From the NCBI RefSeq assembly GCF_031143425.1, contig NC_090437.1, positions 848,111,978 through 848,175,977 on the forward strand: a DNA stretch of 64,000 nt. Direction: 5' to 3'. The position numbers were made by a program, and so were the translations under genes. The notes below the pieces were generated by a model. The model did not search any database and was not told where the DNA came from. It was given only the letters and a program-made list of their open reading frames with translations. Of this stretch, positions 35,852-48,453 are shown piece after piece (the first letter of the stretch is position 1; every line of letters starts with the position of its first letter). This DNA is from Pleurodeles waltl (lineage: Eukaryota > Chordata > Amphibia > Caudata > Salamandridae).

Positions 35852-35996
35852 TGGTATTCATTGTGCTGACTTTTGGCTGTCCCAGCAGTGGGCAGCTGGG
35901 CAGTGATTTAGGCATCTATACTCATTGTTTTACAAATCAAGTACTGTATGGCATAAGAATATTGGAACTAAGGTGGTTTCGGTGTTTCATCACTGA

Positions 35997-36625
35997 GGGG
36001 GTCATTCTGACCCTGGCGGTCATGGACCGCCAGGGCCAACGACCGCGGAAGCACCGCCAACAGGCTGGTGGTGCTTCCTGGGCAATTCTGACCGCGGCGG
36101 TAAAGCCGCGGTCAGAAAAGGGAAACCGGCGGTTTCCCGCCGGTTTTCCCCTGGCCATAGGAATCCTCCATGGTGGCACTGCAAGCAGCGCCGCCATGGG
36201 GATTCTGACCCCCTTCCCGCCATCCTGTTCCTGGCGGTTCTTACCGCCAGGAACAGGATGGTGGGAATGGGAGTCGTGGGGCCCCTGGGGGCCCCTGCAC
36301 TACCCATGCCACTGGCATGGGCAGTGCAGGGGCCCCCTAACAGGGCCCCATAATGATTTTCAGTGTCTGCTTAGCAGACACTGAAAATCACGACAGGTGC
36401 CACTGCACCCGTCGCACCCCAGCAACTCCGCCGGCTCCATTCGGAGCCGGCTTCATCGTTGCTGGGTCTTTCCCGCTGGGTGGGCGGGCGGCCTTTTGGC
36501 GGTCGCCCGCCCGCCCAGCGGGAAAGTCAGAATGACCGCCGCGGTCATTTGACCGCGGTGCGGTCTTCTGGCGGGGGAACTTTGGCGGGCGGCCTCCGCC
36601 GCCCGCCGAAGTTGGAATGACCCCC
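35997..36625. mobile_element. GC-rich Harbinger-type MITE (629 bp)
   Basis: The ends are GGGGGTCATTCTGACC and GTTGGAATGACCCCC, with flanks TGA (35994-35996, 36626-36628), i.e. a 3-bp target duplication. The interior is a chain of hairpins such as GTTCCTGGCGG/CCGCCAGGAAC near 36226-36253 and CAGTGTCTGC/GCAGACACTG near 36361-36383. The layout parallels 20469-21022. It is non-coding. Confidence 0.88.
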
Positions 36626-36628
36626 TGA

Positions 36629-37190
36629 ATGTCTTTATGCAAATTGATTAGTTACTTTGCCTTACTCACTTACCATCCTGCCTCATTCACTGTTAACCTT
36701 GACTCACTTACTGTTCAAACTGCTTTACTATATAGCACCCGTTTTCACACATTAATAACTCATCCCCACTCTGAACTGGCAAATCTTAATCTGTGAGTAA
36801 TTGTATCCCACTCCTCACTCTTGAGGCCAAAGACGCATGCATTCATGGAAACATGTAATATGAGTCGAGCCTAAGGACACTACACATCCTTTTGAATTAG
36901 TATCATTTCTCCATCAATGCCCATCCTGCTCCTCACTCCATTGTAACCTGCTGGAGCATTTTCTGCTTTCACAGTAATCAATGCCCGATGAGGTCAACAA
37001 ATCATTGAACCCAGCATAAGAGTGTGGAAAACCAAACAACAGATTTCAATACCAGTCAATTCAATTACACAGTATGGCCAATGTGGCCTTACAAGGGAAA
37101 CTCCAGTTGGGAATATAGGTAAGGGGTTTTATTGAAAACTTAAGCTCAAAGTCATGTAAACAATTCTTAAGAGAACGTTATAAAGATACA
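36629..37190. other. No gene recognised
   Basis: It contains a short diverged tandem of GCCTCATTCACTG-type units (about 36655-36765) like that at 26320-26580, then sequence without features. Confidence 0.4.
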
Positions 37191-37508
37191 GGCCCATATT
37201 CATACTTTTTGATGCAAAACTGTGCAGACGCAGTTTTGAGTAAAAAATGCTAACGCTGGCTAACGCCATTTCTTAGCGCCGCTCGGGGGTCAAATTTATA
37301 CTTTGACGCACGGTGGTGCAAACCACTGGTGTGAGTCATTTTTTTTTACTCAAACCAATGTGTCACGTCGTAAAAAAAAACAACGTTAACACAGCAAAAA
37401 TGACTTTGATCCGGTTTACGACATCGCAAACCGGGTCAGCGATATTTTCTGATGCAATTGCGTCAAAAAGCGGTGCAAACACAGCAAAATGTGCAAAGGA
37501 GAGCCAAA

Positions 37509-39874
37509 ATGGATCCCAGAAGCATTGAGAGATCCCAGGAAGATGGCAACCGACCAGGAACCAGCCAGGAGGACCCACACAAGACCCAGGAGAGAAGAAG
37601 AAGAAAAGGAAGTGTCGGTTCAGTGCAGAGGAGCAGGAAGTACTGGTGAAAGAGGTGAGAGAACACCAGCACCAACTTTTTATCACCTCTAAATTGCCAA
37701 TTAGTAGGAGAGAGGCAATTTGGCAACAAATTGTTGACAAGATGAACAGTGTGGCAGAAGTATAGAGAACAGTCATCGAGTGCAAGAAACGCTGGCATGA
37801 CTGCAAGCGCAGGACCAAGGAAAAGATGGCCAGGAACAGGAAGGCAGCACTGCAGACCGGATGTGGGAGTCCAGCACTGCAGGAGGCCCTGGACCATATG
37901 GAGGAGATGGTGGCAGCCGTCATCCCTGAGGAGATCGTCACAGGGATTCAAGGACAACGCAGACTACCAGGAGACAACACAGATGCAGGGTAAGTGGCAT
38001 GGAGAACTAAAATGCCTATTTGTAAACTGTAAGTGGGGGGGACATACCTACTACACAATGCATGGAGTCATGATATTCAGGGAGTGGAATGGGCAAAGGG
38101 GCACAGCACAGGGGCTTGGGCTGTGCAGGGCAAACCTGGAGCACAGTACTACACTACACGAACAACCTTTGCATTGGGGTATGCTGCCATACCAAGGATG
38201 ATGGAAAGGTAAAGCCAGTCCAGGAGGGTAGGGAACAATGTAAAACTGGCCTGCTGTCACACGACAACTGGCATTCTCCCTACATGACCTAGGGCTCAAT
38301 TAACAGTCTCAGGCCATATTGGCAAGTGGAATTTCACATTGACAACCGTTGCTACTACCACCTCTGCTGTGTGTGCAGGTCAAGTAGCTAATGGCAGTTA
38401 CATGCCCATGGACAAACACACCCAAATTAGAGGGTTCAGGATGACAACGTTATCAATCCCCTGTAATTAATAAAAATGTGCTAAACCTGTCAAATGCGAA
38501 TGTCCATAGTCGCTACAAACATCAGCCATTGTCATAAACATTATGAGGTACACAGCAGTAATGTCATACCCATGCTCCATATGTCAGGGTCCACCTTGTG
38601 CCTGGGTCACAATAGCTGCAATGACACAATGCAACTTTCCAACTGTCATACTGCTCAGACAACAGCACTGAGGGGGAGGACATATGTTACTGGCTAGTGA
38701 AATACACCTGCACAGTCAGACGAGGAAATGGAACGCTGCTAGGACCATCAGTGCAATCCAATGTAGCACACATTCCCCAACATCAACATTACACACTACC
38801 AATGCTGACATCTGTAGTGTGCCATGCCAATGCTATACATAGAATATGCTAGGTCTCAGCAACATATAGCTGGATGTGAAATATCAGAGACTGGGACAGT
38901 TCCACATTGTTAAGTGTAGTGCAAGAGCCATCAGAACAACCACAGCCAGTGCAAGGCCACAACATGAGAATGGAAGTAGACGGAGGGTTGAGTAGGACAA
39001 GAAGGAGGCAACATACAATTTGGGCAGAACCTACACCTAGAGGATGTGACGCAGACAATTCTCCAAACTTCCCACACTACATGTGACTTGCAGGTGGGGC
39101 ATAGACCTGGGAGAATGCTAATATTAAAGACAGGAACAACAAACAGGAACCAATATCACAATGTGCAACTAATATGAAGTCAGGCACGTCACATTACAAA
39201 TGCCACAACACAGACACACTAATTGTACTATATCTTATTGCAGAGGACAATGGCTCTCCTGTGGATATGCCTGTCCTGGACTTCCCTGATGACATGGATG
39301 ACAAGCTGACAAACATCAGCCAGCAGCCCCTCCAAGATGTCCTTGGAACCCTCCAGACCCCACCTTCAGTTGCAAGGAGGAGCCCCAAAGTAGCAGCCAT
39401 CACAGAGGACCCACCCACCACTCCAACTGCACGACCGCCCAGCTCCAACCCAGCTGAGGACTCAGACAACACTGGCACGAGCTTTGAGAGGGCTATAGTT
39501 GGAGTACAGCGGGAGCTGACCAAGGAGGTGCGGGTGGGGATGCAAAATATGGCAGCCAGCCTAGAAGGGATGCGTTTGTGCATGATGTCAACTGCAGAAC
39601 AGGCAGCAGCCATGCAAGGGCAAGCATCAATCTTGCTAGAACTTGAAGTGTGAAGGAAATCAGCACTGCAGTAAGAGAGTTGACACAACACGTCCAACAA
39701 CAAGCCTTTCAACGAGTGCATGAATGCAATATTGTCCCCCTCAGGGCCGACCTGGCTGCCTACCACAGTGATGTAGCTGCTATCCTTAAGAACCAGCAGC
39801 TCCTCCTTGCTGCAGTACTGCCCTTAATAGCCCCACAGTTGGCAGCTACCGGGATTTCTGACTCCATGTCTTAA
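37509..39874 (+). pseudogene. Element C Myb/SANT (NAIF1-like) gene, two exons, broken
   Basis: Exon 1 (about 37509-37989) encodes a basic run KKKKRKCRFSAEEQEVLVKE, REAIWQQIVDKMN and CKKRWHDCKRRTKEKM, the helix pattern of the NAIF1/Myb_DNA-bind_5 family used by Harbinger partner proteins. The candidate start ATGs (37509, 37543) are in other frames and a TAG interrupts near 37763, so it is damaged. The donor is GGTAAGT at 37990. Exon 2 starts after TTGCAG at 39244 (DNGSPVDMPVLDFPDDMDD), with a C-terminal alpha-helical region (FERAIVGVQRELTKEVRVGM). It shifts frame near 39650 and ends at 39874. A poly(A) signal AATAAA lies at 40290. Such proteins bind element ends and carry the transposase into the nucleus. 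Confidence 0.72.
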
Positions 39875-40289
39875 AACACTGAAGTGTGTGTTGCCCCTTC
39901 AAACCCACCACCACCAAGAGCAGAGGAGATAACACACATCAGAAGATAAAGACGTGGAACAGATCACCTACACCCGTAAGAGTACCCAGTAGCACTAGTC
40001 CCTGCCACATGGGCACTTATAACCAAGGTCCTGTGCTTTGTAACATGCCAGTCTTGCAACAGCTGCTCACTAGCACTATTCCCCAGCCCACTGTTTACCT
40101 CGTCACTATGCTTTGTGATTGTCTCTCACTACCTCATTGGCAATTCATGTCCCTCTGCACTGTATGACACTTCACCCCAGCATGTCCAATGACATGTCCT
40201 TTTGCACTTGTGTAGGATCACAATGGAAGGCGTCACACTAATAGACTCACAATCCTGGACTATGTCAATATTGCACCTCAGCACTTTAA

Positions 40290-40295
40290 AATAAA
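40290..40295 (+). terminator. Poly(A) signal of the element C Myb gene
   Basis: AATAAA lies about 415 bases after the stop of exon 2, before the converging minus-strand gene. Confidence 0.5.
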
Positions 40296-42058
40296 TAGCA
40301 CTTACACAACCACTTTGTCTCTGTGTAATGTGATTCATCAACCATGAGGGAGATTAGTGATGTTTGCCTCATGTCAATGCCTATAGAATGTCAATACAAC
40401 TGCCCTGAAAGATTGTGGGCTGATAACTATGCACTGTGGTCTGGATTGTACCATCATCTACCCTTCCTGAGGGTTAATTCTGAAGTAAATAGAAACATTA
40501 CAGTATAATGCTGTGCTGGACAGAATAAGTATTCTTCAAGGGATTTCCAAGCAGAAAATCATTGTCTTCAAATTTTTCTTCCAGACAATCTTTTTGTATG
40601 TGACATTTGACTCAAATTTTTCATCACACACACCATACAGCAGGAATGGATGTGTATGAGTGTACGTACAAATAAGTAACCTGGCTGTGCAATGTAACAA
40701 ATGATAGGTGTGAGTTATGTATAATATATTACTTGAGATTATACCATCACTCACCTTATCAGGGTTCACATGAATATCAGGCTGTAGGCAGACGTAACAC
40801 AGTGTCCTCAATAACAAATCCGGTCTCAAAGTATGTCAGATTGAAAACATACATCCAAACTTAACAACACATTGGGATCCATAGTAACCTTGAGTGGTGG
40901 GTGCAATGGATGTCATATTCCTAGCGAAGTAGATTTGGTGTGGCTGCCAATGTGACAGCTCAATTGAGATTTGGATGCAGGATTGAACACAAATGCAAAT
41001 ACTAAATTGACACTGTTCACCCATGCCAAGGCACTGATCCCCAAGCATATGACACATACTGCAAAGAAGTACCTACTTATTTATTAAAATGTAAAACTAG
41101 GGGAAACACCTTAACTAACCTAACCTATCCTAACTACACAACTGGCCCTAACTACCGTAAGCTAAACTTACTTATCACATTTAACTAAACACTCTAAACA
41201 TCAACCCCCACGCCACTTATATGACAGGACACATGGAGGACAACATATATTAACCTGAACACACATACTATCTTATACTAAACAAATATATATATATTTT
41301 TTTTGTTTTAAAAAAAATAACAAAATATATAAATATATATATATATTTTATTTAATACACAAAAACCCAACATCATCCGCCACCCACCCACCCACATAAA
41401 AAAAACATGTAAAAATATCATACCCTCCACCTCCCAACACACTACTACTAACTAAACTAACAGCCTATTCTAACCTAACACTAAGCCTCCTAAACCCACT
41501 AATTAAAAGAACCAGGAAAGAGGAGGGAGGAGAGGGAATCATGGGTGAGGGTATCAAATTCACAAGTTCGCCCTCCGCAGGGTCTTCTTAGTAGCACACA
41601 CTCTCTTATTGATCTGCGACACCTCCTGCTGCAGCCTGTCTAGTCTGTGCAACATCCGTTGCATGTCATGTTGCATAGCACTAAAATCACCAGTGTCAAT
41701 GACTGCAGCAAGGGTGGTCTGAGTGCCAGTGGTCGAGGGTTGTCCAGTTGGTGGTGCCATGCTTGGATGGAGAGGTGCAGGTGCTGCTGTCAGTGGTCCA
41801 GGAGCTGAGGAAGTTGATGGACCTGCAGTGGTGGCTGTCATCCTTGGTGCCACCTGGGTCGTAGTGGTGGTGCTGGTGGTGGCGGCTGTTGTGGACACAG
41901 AAGGGCCCCCTTGGGCAAATGCCCTCCACACCCCGAGGCTCTTTCATGGCGATAACGCCATGCCATGTGGCGGAACCCAGACGCTACATCCAGAATGTGG
42001 CGGTAACGCATCGCTCTCCGCTGAAATTCACGGATCTGGTTGGCATCCACATTGGCTG

Positions 42059-43394
42059 CTATTAAAAAAGATAAAGCCAAATATTAGGTACATCATTGTG
42101 TGATACAGCTACTGATGAGAATCAGACAATACATTTAATGTAGCTGAAACAGGCCATATCACCATACAGATTACAGATTTTCTCTGAGGAAGTACATGCC
42201 AACGCACCCTACACATGTCCTATCCATCAGCACAGCAATGCTCTAAAAGATATGTACCAACTTAAATGATCTAAGCATCATTGTTCTGCCATTAGTCACG
42301 TAACAAATGCTGCAAGTCCTCCACATGTGACAGGCCAACTAATGACTATCTTCTTGATGACAATCAAGGTCCACAAGATGTCTGATTTGTAAATGGAATT
42401 GCCAGGATGGTATGCAGTTGCTAATCAAGAGTTGGAATCCTAGGTTGGGACAAATGATTTACAGATTTACATGTCTGTGTACTACACTTGGATCCTCACA
42501 CCTAGGTACACATATTTCATAAACCTAAGCCTGTGCCTCAGGGGGGAATGGACAAGCAGCACATACTTTCAAACATCAAGGACAGCCAGGAAGCTTTGGA
42601 CAGCTGTACATGGGTTTAGTCAGTCCACCACAGGAAAGGTGGGTGTCCAACTAGGATAGACACAAACCTTGGACAATCCCATCCACATTAATGTTTGTAA
42701 TTGCAGACAATTGTCAACATAATTTGATGCCACCAATACCTGTCCTACAACAAGCAGATAGATGCAAGCACACATCTGGGCATGAGCTGCATGCACAACT
42801 ACGACATTGTACTCAAGTGCCATATACACATAGCATAACATGTGGAGCTAGATGCTGCTAGGAAGAAAAACATACAGTGGAACATGTTCATTAGTGAACA
42901 GGGAGGCTCAAGTATGTGGGTAATGCTTTGGCATCCCTATTCTGTGAGATTCAGGGTATGACTTGCTGACTAAATCATGAAAATGTCCCTCTGCAAGATT
43001 TTCTTTACAAGAAATTTAACAACAAATGTCACCCTATTCACATGGCCATGCCTACAGGGCTGCACTACAGTCCCAAAATATGACTCTACACTACTGATTG
43101 TCCAACTCAAATATGAAAAAAAAAATTGAAACTCCAGTCAAGTTACATATCAGATCATGTGTCAGCACATCATACCTTGCTATGTGTCCAACACACAGGA
43201 GTCAATCACACAACAGCTGCAAACACAACACAGAACAGAAATATCAACACTTACTGGATATGTCTGGGTCCGCAGATTGAGCCACTGTGCCAATTTTGTA
43301 AGGGGCAGGTCCCCCTGTAAAGCATGGAAGGGTGAAATGTGCTCAATATCTGTGCACTGTCAACACTTTCAAATACAATTACTGTGTGTGACAT
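42059..43394. other. Element C intron sequence, left of element A
   Basis: No gene or repeat recognised. The stretch lies between exon 2 of the minus-strand Myb-like gene and element A and should rejoin 52487 when A is removed. Confidence 0.4.
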
Positions 43395-44283
43395 TATGGG
43401 GGTGATTCTAACCCTGGCGGTCGGTGTTAAAGCGGCGGCCAACCCGCCAACAGGCTGGCGGTAAAAAATATGGAATTCTGACCCTGGCGGGAACCGCCAA
43501 CACAGACAGCCACTTTAACACTCCGCCCGCCACGGCGGTACAAACAAACAGCGCGGCGGTCACCGCCAACAGCCAGGCGGCAGACAATGTACCGCCCACA
43601 CTATCACAACTCACCAATCCGCCACCATTTCCGGGGCGGGAGCACCGCCGATAAAAACACGGCGGAAACAGACTACGAACGGGAAAACGCTCACCACTAG
43701 GCACTCCAGGAGGAAGGAGGACAGCATGGAACCCGAATTAAACATCCTACCTGCTCTCGTCTACCTTCTCATCTACCACGAGTACGAAGTCCGGCGCAGA
43801 CGACAACGGTGAGTACTGCACCTACGACACACGGGAGGGGGGAGGACGAAAGGTTACGGGCACACACATATGCGACCCCCCCCCCCAACTATGTACACAC
43901 CAATGCAGAGCAACAAGTCACAGTGACACCACCCAAACACCCCAGAAAAATGCTAGGACATAATCAAATTTGGAATAAATATTTATGTAACAAAAAGGTC
44001 CTGAAAAATATCGTACAACCATGAAAGATATTCAAAAGAAAACAAATGACATACACATCAGTGTATAACTGAAGTAACAAGTCCTGCACATCCTACGAAT
44101 TCATCATGTCCGTGGGCCAAAGTTTTGAGAAACAAGGGCAAAGCCCACACAGGAGACCTGAGTCCTTTGGAGAGAACACTGCAGGGGCATCAGATGTAAA
44201 AACTACAGGCACCTCAGGGGGAAGGGAAGGGGGGGCACCACAGCCACATGAGTCCACGACGCCAGATCCACGAGGAGCCACCA

Positions 44284-44530
44284 TGCCCACTGTACCATCC
44301 TGGGGAGTGCAAAGCCACAGTCTCTCAATGTCTCTACAGTGGGTGGGCTGCCCACTGGACCATCCTGGGGAGTGCAAAGCCACAGTCTCTCAATGTCTCT
44401 ACAGTGGGTGGGCTGCCCACTGGACCATCCTGGGGAGTGCAAAGCCACAGTCTCTCAATGTCTCTACAGTGGGTGGGCTGCCCACTGGACCATCCTGGGG
44501 AGTGCAAAGCCACAGTCCATCAGGTGGATG
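44284..44530. repeat. 65-bp tandem repeat, about 4 copies, in element A
   Basis: The unit runs TGGACCATCCTGGGGAGTGC ... GTGGGTGGGCTGCCCAC and repeats almost perfectly. It is the counterpart of the 64-bp repeat at 61085-61265 in element B. Confidence 0.9.
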
Positions 44531-44589
44531 ACAGTCTCCACTGGTCAAGGAGGAGGCATGGTGGGCACAGTGAACCATAAACAGTGATT

Positions 44590-45270
44590 GAGACGGCAGT
44601 GCCCAGCGGAGCGGTGCTTGAGAGGAAGGGCCCAGCGGAGCGGTGCTTGAGAGGAAGGGCCCAGCGGAGCGGTGCTTGAGAGGAAGGGCCCAGCGGAGCG
44701 GTGCTTGAGACGGCGGTGCCCAGCGGAGCGGTGCTTGAGAGGAAGGGCCCAGCGGAGCGGTGCATGAGAAGAAGGGCCCAGCGGAGCGGTGCTTGAGATG
44801 AAGGGCCCAGCGGAGCGGTGCTTGAGACGGCGGTGCCCAGCGGAGCGGTGCTTGAGAAGAAGGGCCCAGCGGAGCGGTGCTTGAGAGGAAGGGCCCAGCG
44901 GAGCGGTGCTTGAGAGGAAGGGCCCAGCGGAGCGGTGCTTGAGACGGCGGGGCCCAGCGGAGCGGTGCATGAGGAGAAGGGCCCAGCGGAGCGGTGCTTG
45001 AGATGAAGGGCCCAGCGGAGCGGTGCTTGAGATGAAGGGCCCAGCGGAGCTGTGCTTGAGACGGCGGTGCCCAGCGGAGCGGTGCTTGAGAAGAAGGGCC
45101 CAGCGGAGCGGTGCTTGAGAGGAAGGGCCCAGCGGAGCGGTGCTTGAGACGGCGGTGCCCAGCGGAGCGGTGCATGAGAAGAAGGGCCCAGAGGAGCGGT
45201 GCTTGAGAGGAAGGGCCCAGCGGAGCGGTGCTTGAGAGGAAGGGCCCAGCGGAGCGGTGCTTGAGAAGAA
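44590..45270. repeat. 29/30-bp minisatellite in element A, about 23 copies
   Basis: The unit is GAGCGGTGCTTGAGAGGAAG plus GGCCCAGCG (29 bp), with a 30-bp variant holding GACGGCGGTG. On the other strand it matches the 60400-61000 array of element B. The non-multiple-of-3 period leaves several frames open, so long reading frames here are artefacts. Confidence 0.92.
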
Positions 45271-45274
45271 GGGC

Positions 45275-45865
45275 CCTGTTCAGCGGTGCTCTTCTCCACG
45301 GCGGGCCCTGTTCAGCGATGCTCTTCTCCACGGCGGGCCCTGTTCAGCGGTGCTCTTCTCCACGGCGGGCCCTGTTCAGCGGTGCTCTTCTTCACCGCGG
45401 GCCCTGTTCAGCGGTGCTCTTCTCCACGGCGGGCCCTGTTCAGCGGTGCTCTTCTCCACGGCGGACCCTGTTCAGCGGTGCTCTTCTCCACGGCGGGCCC
45501 TGTTCAGCGGTGCTCTTCTCCACGGCGGGCCCTGTTCAGCGGTGCTCTTCTCCACGGCGGGCCCTGTTCAGCGGTGCTCTTCTCCACGGCGGGCCCTGTT
45601 CAGCGGTGCTCTTCTCCACGGCGGGCCCTGTTCAGCGGTGCTCTTCTTCACCGCGGGCCCTGTTCAGCGGTGCTCTTCTCCACGGCGGGCCCTGTTCAGC
45701 GGTGCTCTTCTCCACGGCGGGCCCTGTTCAGCGGTGCTCTTCTCCACGGCGGGCCCTGTTCAGCGGTGCTCTTCTCCACGGCGGGCCCTGTTCAGCGGTG
45801 CTCTTCTCCACGGCGGGCCCTGTTCAGCGGTGCTCTTCTCCACGGCGGGCACTGTTCAGCGGTGC
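45275..45865. repeat. 32-bp minisatellite in element A, about 18 copies
   Basis: The unit is GTTCAGCGGTGCTCTTCTCC plus ACGGCGGGCCCT. It abuts the 29-bp array and shares the CAGCGGTGCT core with it, but runs as the opposite-sense sequence. Element B lacks it, so it arose or expanded in A's lineage. Open frames of 220-360 codons through it are by-products of the 32-bp period. Confidence 0.92.
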
Positions 45866-46073
45866 TCATCCAGCAGGTCAAGCGAGCCAGACCTGGCCTG
45901 GACTCCCTGCTCAGTCGCCCTCGGACCGTGACGTTTCTGGACCCTTTGGGGACGGACTCCTGGCCTCCTTAGTGTCCTCCTTCCCAGCTGGGATGTGGCA
46001 TGTGGGGTCCACCTTCTCCGCGCTCCTGCTGCCCTTCCGCTCCTTTGATGGGGCTCTCGGGCCCTTGCCTCCC

Positions 46074-48453
46074 CTAGATGGTGTGGGTGGTGAAGTGGCC
46101 GCACATTGCTCCTTGGGGGCAGCCCTGTTGGTCCTCGCACGGCGGCCCTTGTTTTTGCGGGTCCTCTTGCCGGGGGGGGGGGCTGGACGTGTCCTTGCTG
46201 CTGATCGATGTGTCACTGCTGGCAAAGGGTGGGCTCCAGAACCCATGCACAACAGTGACACCCGAAGCTGGGCTGGTGGTGGCTGCGGTGCTCTTGGGAC
46301 TCTTTGAAGATGGATGGGGGAGCTCATCGGGGGGAAAAAGGTCAAGGTTAGCAAGGAAAAGTTTTTTAGGGCCAAGGTAAAGGGTAGGAGAAGTGGAGAT
46401 GGAAGTGGAGGTAGAGGAGGTGGTTGTAGGAGAGTCAGGTGTGCTGTCATTGGGTGAAGGTGCTGGTGCTGGTGCTGTAGGCTGTCGTGAGGTGGATGGC
46501 TGTTGGGTGGGTGGCTGCCTGCGTTTGTGTGTCTTGGAAGAGGGGGTGACAGACACAGTGGGAGAGGACACAGGGGACGTGTAAATGGCAGTGGGGGTGG
46601 TGACTGCACGAGTGTGGACTGTACTGGAGGGTGAGGTGGTGATGGAAGCACTGGCTGATGTTGGGGTGCATGCAGGTGTGAGTGTAGACGTCACAGGGAG
46701 GGAGGAGGGAGACGAGGAGGAGGGGGACACAGGGGTGGCAGTGGCTGTTGGCATGTCTGCATCTGGGTGTTGCTTGGGTGAGTGTTTGTGGGATCTGTGG
46801 TGCTTGTGTTTGGATGAGCTGCTCTTGGGTGTTGAGGTGTGTGCAGGCTGGTGTGATGGTGTGGATGGGATAGGCTGAGGAACAGGAGACAGAGAAAGGC
46901 TGGAGGCAGTAAGAAGAGGGAGGCTGGAAACAGGGACAATGGCTGCCGTCAGTGCTGAGGCCAGAGCAGTGAACGCTCGTTGATGGGCAGCCTGACCCGA
47001 ATGAATGCCCTCCAGGTACGCATTGCTCTGTTGCACCTCCCTTTGCACACCCTGGATGGCATACAAAAGGGTCGTCTGCCCAACAATGAGCGTCCTTACC
47101 AGGTCAATGAGCTCCGCACTGAGGGCAGCAGGGGCAACAGGGGCAGGGGCTGAGGTGCCTGGGGCGAAGGAGACGCGCGCCTTCCTGGGCGAACGGGCAC
47201 GGAGCGAAGACTGAGGGGCTGCTGGGAGGGCGGGGCTGGTGCTCTGGGTGGCGGCTGTACCTGTAGAGGCGGGGGGCACGGATGTTGCCGCCACCCCTAG
47301 GGAGCTCCCATCCGAGGACGTGTCGCTTTCGCTGCTCTCACCAGCGGTCCCCGTCGTGGTGCTCCCCTCGCCCTCCGGATCACTGGTGCCCTCGGTGTCT
47401 GTTCCTGGGCCCACCGGGGCCTTGTGTCCTGCAGCTCCCTCGTGCTCCGAGGCCAAATCTCCTCCGCCTGATGATGCTAATGCACACATGCACAAGAAGA
47501 TGAAGAGAAAGGGTAGGGGGAGAAAATAGAAGACCAGGTTGAGTGCATGCAATGTCAACACCGTTGGCGGAGAGGACAGACACAGGTGCCTAATGCACTA
47601 AGCCGCGCATTCGGGGTACACTACTCAGTACTACTGACTAAGACAACAGGCCAAGAGACGTCAAACGCGCACATGGGAGATGCATGACCTTCAATGGCTG
47701 TACTTGTCACCCTACCGAGGTGGGGGCCGGGGGCACAGGGCCATGCCTAAGGGAGAGGACTACACTACAGAAAGCGCCCTGGCCTAATGTCACCCACAGC
47801 CCTCCTCCCCCACCCATACGCCTCCACTGCGCAGAAAGATAGGAGAATGTGCTGATACTCACCCCCTTGTGTCTGCTGTGATGTCTTAAAGCGCCCATCC
47901 AATTCAGGGTAGGCCACCGCCAGGATCCGGGACATCAGGGGGGTCATGGTGCGACTGGCACCCCTCCTAGGTTGGGAGGCCATCCCCAGCAGTGTTTCTG
48001 CGGTCTTCCTTGTTCCGCGGCGGATGTCCTGCCACCTCTTGCGGCAGTGGGTGCCCCGTCTGTTGTGGACCCCCAAGTTCCGGACTTCCTTGGCGATGGC
48101 ACGCCAAATCTCGATCTTCTGATGGGCGCTGACCTATTTGACATGTACAGGGTGCAAAGGAGGAAATCATCAATGACCTGCATGTTAGATGTAATTGGCC
48201 CCCCCCACCAACTTTGCCATATGGCACATGCTCTCATCTGTCGGGCGTTGCACTCCTCATTCGCCCCCCACCCCACCAACTTACATCCACCCCAATCCAC
48301 ACAGGCATAGCCCATTCCATGTGCACCCGGTGTACTCACTTGTTGGTCTGGAGGACCGTAGAGTAGCGCATACTGGGGGAGGACCCCATCCACGAGCTTC
48401 TCCAACTCTTCAGACGTGAAGGCAGGGGCCCTTTCCCCAGTCGCAGCAGCCAT
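46074..48453 (-). CDS. Element A Myb2: Myb/SANT protein with long Ser/Thr/Pro tail; exons 48340-48453, 47863-48133, 46074-47476
   Basis: Exon 1 (38 codons) opens MAAATGERAPAFTSEELEKL. It splices in phase 0 (donor GTGAGT) to exon 2 (271 bp, after CAAATAG) with VSAHQKIEIWRAIAKEVRNL and CRKRWQDIRRGTRKTAE. Together they make a Myb/SANT-like helix-turn-helix. A phase-1 junction leads to exon 3 (after GCATTAG), about 466 codons rich in Ser, Thr and Pro with a conserved helix (ELIDLVRTLIVGQTTLLYAI). The predicted length is about 595 aa. A run of ten C bases (46171-46180, seen as G on the plus strand) may have slipped, changing the last roughly 37 residues away from a Lys/Arg-rich tail in the next frame. 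Likely role, by analogy with Harbinger Myb-like partners, is DNA binding and nuclear import. Confidence 0.72.

Noticed and set aside
30111..35856. Target duplication of the second gypsy element
   Set aside because: Flanks CCTGG and TGGTA do not match in any register I tried, so no duplication is claimed.
37363..37941. 192-codon minus-strand frame
   Set aside because: It is antisense to the element C Myb exon and has no family resemblance.
44399..45331. 310-codon open frame on the minus strand through the 29-bp array
   Set aside because: Repeat periods that are not multiples of 3 and lack stop codons leave many frames open on both strands; there is no conserved start or splice context and element B has nothing equivalent.
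45228..46307. 359-codon open frame on the plus strand
   Set aside because: It is a by-product of the 32-bp minisatellite and then antisense to Myb2 exon 3.
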